Below are positions 60,723-64,000 of a stretch of 64,000 nucleotides of DNA, one piece after another. The position numbers were made by a program, and so were the translations under genes. The notes under the pieces are model-generated. The model was not told the DNA's origin and did not search any database. It saw nothing but the letters and a program-made list of their open reading frames with translations. Each line of letters opens with the position of its first letter. Position 1 is the first letter of the stretch. The DNA comes from Bradyrhizobium diazoefficiens. GTDB taxonomy: Bacteria; Pseudomonadota; Alphaproteobacteria; Rhizobiales; Xanthobacteraceae. The stretch spans positions 4,464,001-4,528,000 of the forward strand of contig NZ_CP067041.1 in the NCBI RefSeq assembly GCF_016599855.1, given 5' to 3'.

Positions 60723-61132
60723 ACTGTCGCGCTTGCGCGGCGGGATGGCCGTCATTTTGTCGCGTCACGCCGGTTGACCGGGCCGACCGATTCAGGCTCG
60801 CTCCCCTTTCGTTGCGCGTCTCTGTCGATGCTTTCAACGAGACGTTGTCTCCGTGCCGATCGAGGTGCTTCGGCTGGCGCGCACTCAGTTCGACTATCTC
60901 TCCAGCGGTTTTGCGCGCAACGGCGACGTGATTTCGCAGGCGATGAGCGACATCGGCGGCTTCGCTATCGATCAGGCGACCGCGAAGAAGCTGGCTGACA
61001 GTCGATGCCAGCGCTACATACTCCGTCATTGCGAGCGCAGTGAAGCAATCCAGAATCTTTCCGCGCAGGGACTCTGGATTGCTTCGCTGCGCTCGCAATG
61101 ACGCGCAGAGAGATGCGCGCCAGCGTTATACG
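60723..61132. other. 410-bp region, degenerate sequence and a repeat
   Basis: From GTG 60853 a frame gives VEVLRLARTQFDYLSSG-like protein sequence up to about 60990, where it runs into the palindrome 61024-61103. This may be the end of a decayed gene, but I cannot name it. The remaining part shows nothing recognisable. Confidence 0.4.
61024..61103. repeat. Large dispersed palindrome, 31-bp arms
   Basis: 61024-61054 and 61073-61103 are complementary with a single mismatch. The outer sequences are CGTCATTGCGAGCGCAGTGA and CGCTGCGCTCGCAATGACG. A partial copy lies near 44943-44974. Very common as an intergenic element in bradyrhizobia, from memory. Confidence 0.9.
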
Positions 61133-61396
61133 CTAGCGCACGCGGCCGGACAGCCGCAGCACGAACACCAGCACTTCGGCGACGGCCTTGTAGAGATCGG
61201 GCGGGATCTCCTCGCCGAGCTCGACCTTGGAGAGCGCGCCGGCCAGCACCTCGTTCTCCTCGATCGGGATGTCATGGGCCTTGGCGATCTCCACGATTTT
61301 GGCGCCGATCGTGCCCTTGCCCTTTGCGACGACGACCGGCGCGCCGCTGCCCTTCTCATAATGCAGCGCAATTGCGAGCTTGGAGTCTTCGCTCAT
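61133..61396 (-). CDS. FlhB C-terminal-domain-like protein
   Basis: 87 residues corresponding to the cytoplasmic C-terminal domain of FlhB/YscU: SKLAIALHYEKGSGAPVVVA, GAKIVEIAKAHDIPIEENEV and PPDLYKAVAEVLVFVLRL. The autocleavage motif NPTH of full-length FlhB is absent, as there is no residue run before it. Such free-standing FlhB-CD proteins (FlhX type) can substitute for the cleaved fragment in some species. Its start overlaps the FliK stop by four bases, so both are expressed together. Confidence 0.92.
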   Translation of the reverse strand: MSEDSKLAIALHYEKGSGAPVVVAKGKGTIGAKIVEIAKAHDIPIEENEVLAGALSKVELGEEIPPDLYKAVAEVLVFVLRLSGRVR

Positions 61397-63024
61397 GTGG
61401 CGCGATCCAGGAAATGCCCGGCGCGGGCCGGCGCTGCTTGCGGCGGGATGCCGTCGCGCACCACGATGTCGCCGGGCTTGAGCTCAGCCTTGGTCAAGGC
61501 CTGATTGAGTTCGCCGATACTGGCGCGGAGCTGCTGCGCGGTCGCCGGGCGTTCGGCCCACATCCGCACAAAGGTCTTGTCGCCATTGAGCGTGATCAGC
61601 GCGTGCACGGGTCCGCTCGGCTCGACATTGAGGGAGAAGCGCGCGCGCCAGGCGCGCTTGGCGGGATCGGGCTGCTCGTTGCCGCCGTCGCGCGAGATCT
61701 CGAACTGCGCCATCGCAGTGCCTTGCGCCGTCGCAAACGGAATCTCGAAATTCCACTGCGGCACAGTCGAATCGATGCGATGGCCGCTGGCGTCAGTGCG
61801 GTCAGGCAGCGAGGCCACCTGCAGCAGCGTCTGCCGCGCGATCGCGGCATCGGTGTCGTCGAGCAGGCGATGCACGGTCGCAGCGAGTGGGGCATTTGGT
61901 GCGAGCGATGGCGAGGCGACCGATTGCGGCGAGGGCAACGCGCCGCGGAACGGCGGCGGCGGCGTCGTCGTACGCGCGGCCGCTTCGAAGACGTGGCTAT
62001 CAGGCACGACCCTGGTGGAATCAGGCACATTGCCCGTCATTCGCGGCAGGTTTTGCGTGATCTCTTGCAGCAGGCTCGCGGCAAGGCCGGCGGAGATGGT
62101 CCGCGGCAGCGCCGCCTGCGGCGTTTCGCCCGCGATGTCCGCCAGCACGGCAGCGGCGAGCGTAGCGCCACGCGGCAATTGCGCCAGTTGGGCGATGTCC
62201 GCATCGGGCGATGGCAATACCACCTGCGCGGCCTCGCCCGCCACCTGAAGCGCGGAAGCAGCGGTCTGCGGCGTGGCCGCGGCGCTCGCCGGCTGCGCTT
62301 CGCCTTGCACCGGCGCCTGTGGCAAGCCGGTCTCGAGCGTGGTCAGCGTCTGCCGCAGTACGAGCAGCGCCGCCTTGAGGTCCGGCATAACGCCGGACGG
62401 CGGCATCGTGTCCGCCGCAAGCGAGGCCTCGAGAAACAGCCCGGACTTCTGGAAGGCGGATTCGATATCGCCGCCATCGAGTGCGGTGTTGAGCGGCGTC
62501 TGTTGCGCCAGCACATCCAGCACGGCCTGCTTCAGGCCAACAGGCAGATCGCTGCCGGTGACAATGGACGCTAGGTTGGCGAATAGTGGCGCCTGGCTGC
62601 CCTGCTTGGTCACGGCCTCGACCGAGGCTGCGGTGACGGCGACCTGCTCGGCCGGCGTCAAGAGATTGCGGGCCGCGGTCGCGGATGGCGCAAGCGGCGG
62701 GCTGTCCACCAGCGAGGCCGCCGTGGGCGTCAGCGTGACCTGATCGGCGCTCGCCTTGCCGGCGCCGTTGACGACGGCGAGCCGGATAGTGCCGTCGTTC
62801 TGCGACACCGCGAGCTGGAGATTTTGCCCAGCGGTCAGCGACACCTCGGACATCACGTCCATCGACAAATTGGCGATCGCGATCCGCACCAGATTCTCGG
62901 CGAGCACGCTGACGACCTTGGCATCGACGACGCTGCCGGCCTGGAGCATAAGATCCGGCGTCGCCGCATCAGCCACGGGGCTGGCGGCACTGACGGGAAT
63001 GATCGAGCTTATCGGCGTCGGCAT
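61393..63024 (-). CDS. fliK: Flagellar hook-length control protein FliK
   Basis: 543 residues. The first 400 are Ala/Pro/Thr/Ser-rich and of low complexity, as expected for the molecular-ruler part of FliK. The C-terminal domain (about 420-530) includes RFSLNVEPSGPVHALITLNG, FVRMWAERPATAQQLRASI and LNQALTKAELKPGDIVVRDG, typical of FliK_C. It senses hook length and switches export substrate with FlhB. The next gene down is the free FlhB C-terminal domain, in operon by a four-base overlap. No other flagellar gene is in the window. Confidence 0.9.
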   Translation of the reverse strand: MPTPISSIIPVSAASPVADAATPDLMLQAGSVVDAKVVSVLAENLVRIAIANLSMDVMSEVSLTAGQNLQLAVSQNDGTIRLAVVNGAGKASADQVTLTPTAASLVDSPPLAPSATAARNLLTPAEQVAVTAASVEAVTKQGSQAPLFANLASIVTGSDLPVGLKQAVLDVLAQQTPLNTALDGGDIESAFQKSGLFLEASLAADTMPPSGVMPDLKAALLVLRQTLTTLETGLPQAPVQGEAQPASAAATPQTAASALQVAGEAAQVVLPSPDADIAQLAQLPRGATLAAAVLADIAGETPQAALPRTISAGLAASLLQEITQNLPRMTGNVPDSTRVVPDSHVFEAAARTTTPPPPFRGALPSPQSVASPSLAPNAPLAATVHRLLDDTDAAIARQTLLQVASLPDRTDASGHRIDSTVPQWNFEIPFATAQGTAMAQFEISRDGGNEQPDPAKRAWRARFSLNVEPSGPVHALITLNGDKTFVRMWAERPATAQQLRASIGELNQALTKAELKPGDIVVRDGIPPQAAPARAGHFLDRAT

Positions 63025-63079
63025 CTCAAGGGCCCGGGGAATGCTGCCCCACCCTAAGGGCGCCGTCGTAAACCTCTCG

Positions 63080-63874
63080 TTAAGGACCTTTGGCCGCCGG
63101 CGGATTCACGGCCGCCAGCACCGCCACGGCGGCCTCGAAATCCCGCAGCCGCGTGGCACGGCGTGCGGCCGCCTCCTCGTCCACGCCCCAATGGTCGGCA
63201 TTCCAGTCCTCGTCGACATGGGCGGCGGCCCAGACCTGGTCGGCGTCACGCACGCCATGGGCCAGCGCCAGCGCCAGCAGCGCCGAGCCGGTCAGGGTCG
63301 TGACCACATGGAGCGCTGCGACTGACCAGGCATCCTCCGGCAGCGCGGCGCGGGCAGCGCGGAGCGCCTCGTCCGGCTGCTTCACATGCATGATGCCTTC
63401 AGAGAGGATGAAATGCGCTCCTAGCGCCTCCGCGGCCCAGAACAGCACGGGATCCCAATGCGCAGCCTCGCGGGCGACCAGCCCCTCCGGGTGGCCGGCG
63501 CGATAGAACAGCAGATCGGTCTCGAAGTATTTTGCGAGGTCGTCAGCGACGAGCTCGACGCGGTCGATCACGCCCTCGACCACGCTGTTGGCGATCCGCG
63601 TCAGCGGCATAATCACGGGATCGATCGCCTCTCCCTGGGCGGCCCATTCCGCGGCCACGGCATCGGCGAGCGTCCGCGACGGGATCACCAACCGGCGGGC
63701 GGAGGGCGTGCGGATCGGCCTGCCGTCGAGCGTGATGGCAAAGCCGCCCTCGGCCTCAGTAGCGCCGGCCTCCTTGTAGAAGCGCTTGCGCAGCGGGGTC
63801 CGTGCGGACGCGCGCGCCGATTCCCGCGGATCCGCCGGCGGCTGCCCGGCTGCTTCCTCGAACAATTCGCGCAT
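63080..63874 (-). CDS. ATP12-family F1-ATPase assembly chaperone
   Basis: 264 residues. RKRFYKEAGATEAEGGFAIT, LDGRPIRTPSARRLVIPSRT, EWAAQGEAIDPVIMPLTRIA, DLLFYRAGHPEGLVAREAAH and AAHVDEDWNADHWGVDEEAA are the standard conserved blocks of ATP12, which binds the F1 alpha subunit during ATP synthase assembly. It is on the same strand as fliK, 55 bases upstream of its start, so it may lead that transcript. A natural alphaproteobacterial pairing. Confidence 0.95.
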   Translation of the reverse strand: MRELFEEAAGQPPADPRESARASARTPLRKRFYKEAGATEAEGGFAITLDGRPIRTPSARRLVIPSRTLADAVAAEWAAQGEAIDPVIMPLTRIANSVVEGVIDRVELVADDLAKYFETDLLFYRAGHPEGLVAREAAHWDPVLFWAAEALGAHFILSEGIMHVKQPDEALRAARAALPEDAWSVAALHVVTTLTGSALLALALAHGVRDADQVWAAAHVDEDWNADHWGVDEEAAARRATRLRDFEAAVAVLAAVNPPAAKGP

Positions 63875-64000
63875 GTGAGTTTTCGGTCTCCGCCGCTGAA
63901 TGCTTGGCTTTTAAGGTAAGAGCGGCGGCCGATAAAGCGAGCGGCGGGCATGAGGGAACTTGCGGGCCGCGTGCCCTATTAGATCGCGCAACTACTCTTC

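Overview
The window is a contiguous, GC-rich alphaproteobacterial chromosome segment. Its gene content and dispersed palindromic repeats point to a Bradyrhizobium-like member of the Rhizobiales. The main pointers are a fused indolepyruvate:ferredoxin oxidoreductase, a FliK / FlhB-C-domain / ATP12 block, an Omp25/31-type porin, small Gly/Tyr/Trp-rich secreted proteins, and REP-like palindromes of a kind I associate with bradyrhizobia. No CRISPR array, rRNA operon, prophage or conjugation module is visible. The only mobile DNA is one IS481-family element next to tRNA-Arg(TCG), plus the 3' remnant of a second copy.

Layout. 1-438 is the end of a receiver domain. 567-7909 is a forward block: half-size EamA permease, histidine kinase, NtrC-type regulator, two tandem paralogous OB-fold-like proteins (one exported), MFS permease and ArsB/NhaD-type permease. 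A textbook sigma-54 promoter at 3888-3904 sits between the regulator and the exported protein. 7919-13281 is a divergent sugar-acid locus: GntR regulator and MFS permease on the minus strand; enolase-superfamily dehydratase, gluconate-5-dehydrogenase-like SDR and L-idonate-5-dehydrogenase-like enzyme on the plus strand, with a near-perfect operator between them. 13387-15422 is a NarL-type two-component pair. 15426-31481 holds mixed genes: an ArsR/AHSA1 pair with two operators, a serine hydrolase, a porin, an SDR with an altered active site, a broken GNAT gene, a phosphodiesterase/NPP-like enzyme, 1-Cys peroxiredoxin, a histone-H1-like protein, a putative HExxE metalloprotein and small secreted proteins.

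31576-33170 is the IS481/tRNA region. 33321-39269 has two anchored proteins, a VOC protein, a GrlR-like protein, a large PAS sensor kinase and an EamA permease. 39340-44802 is a minus-strand operon whose order is thiolase, DUF35 Zn-ribbon/OB protein, MFE-2-type hydratase, MFE-2-type SDR, DapA-like aldolase and NUDT7/19-like Nudix. It resembles a compact peroxisome-style acyl-CoA oxidation set. 45168-52589 carries a DUF3592 protein, indolepyruvate oxidoreductase, a triheme cytochrome c, a TRIC-family channel and an anchored protein. 52650-58521 carries a PEP-mutase-family enzyme, ABM and NIPSNAP monooxygenase-like proteins, an ArsR regulator with its own operator, a frameshifted alpha/beta hydrolase, small secreted proteins and a GST. 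58639-63874 carries propionyl-CoA carboxylase beta, a DUF4260 protein, an FlhB C-terminal-domain protein, FliK and ATP12.

The most promising system is the 1041-7909 block: a kinase and sigma-54 activator directly upstream of an exact sigma-54 promoter driving an exported two-module protein, followed by its cytoplasmic paralogue and two permeases. Function is unknown to me. About a dozen dispersed inverted repeats occupy intergenic gaps, and one of them supplies a stop codon. All functional calls rest on motif reading by eye; no database search was run.
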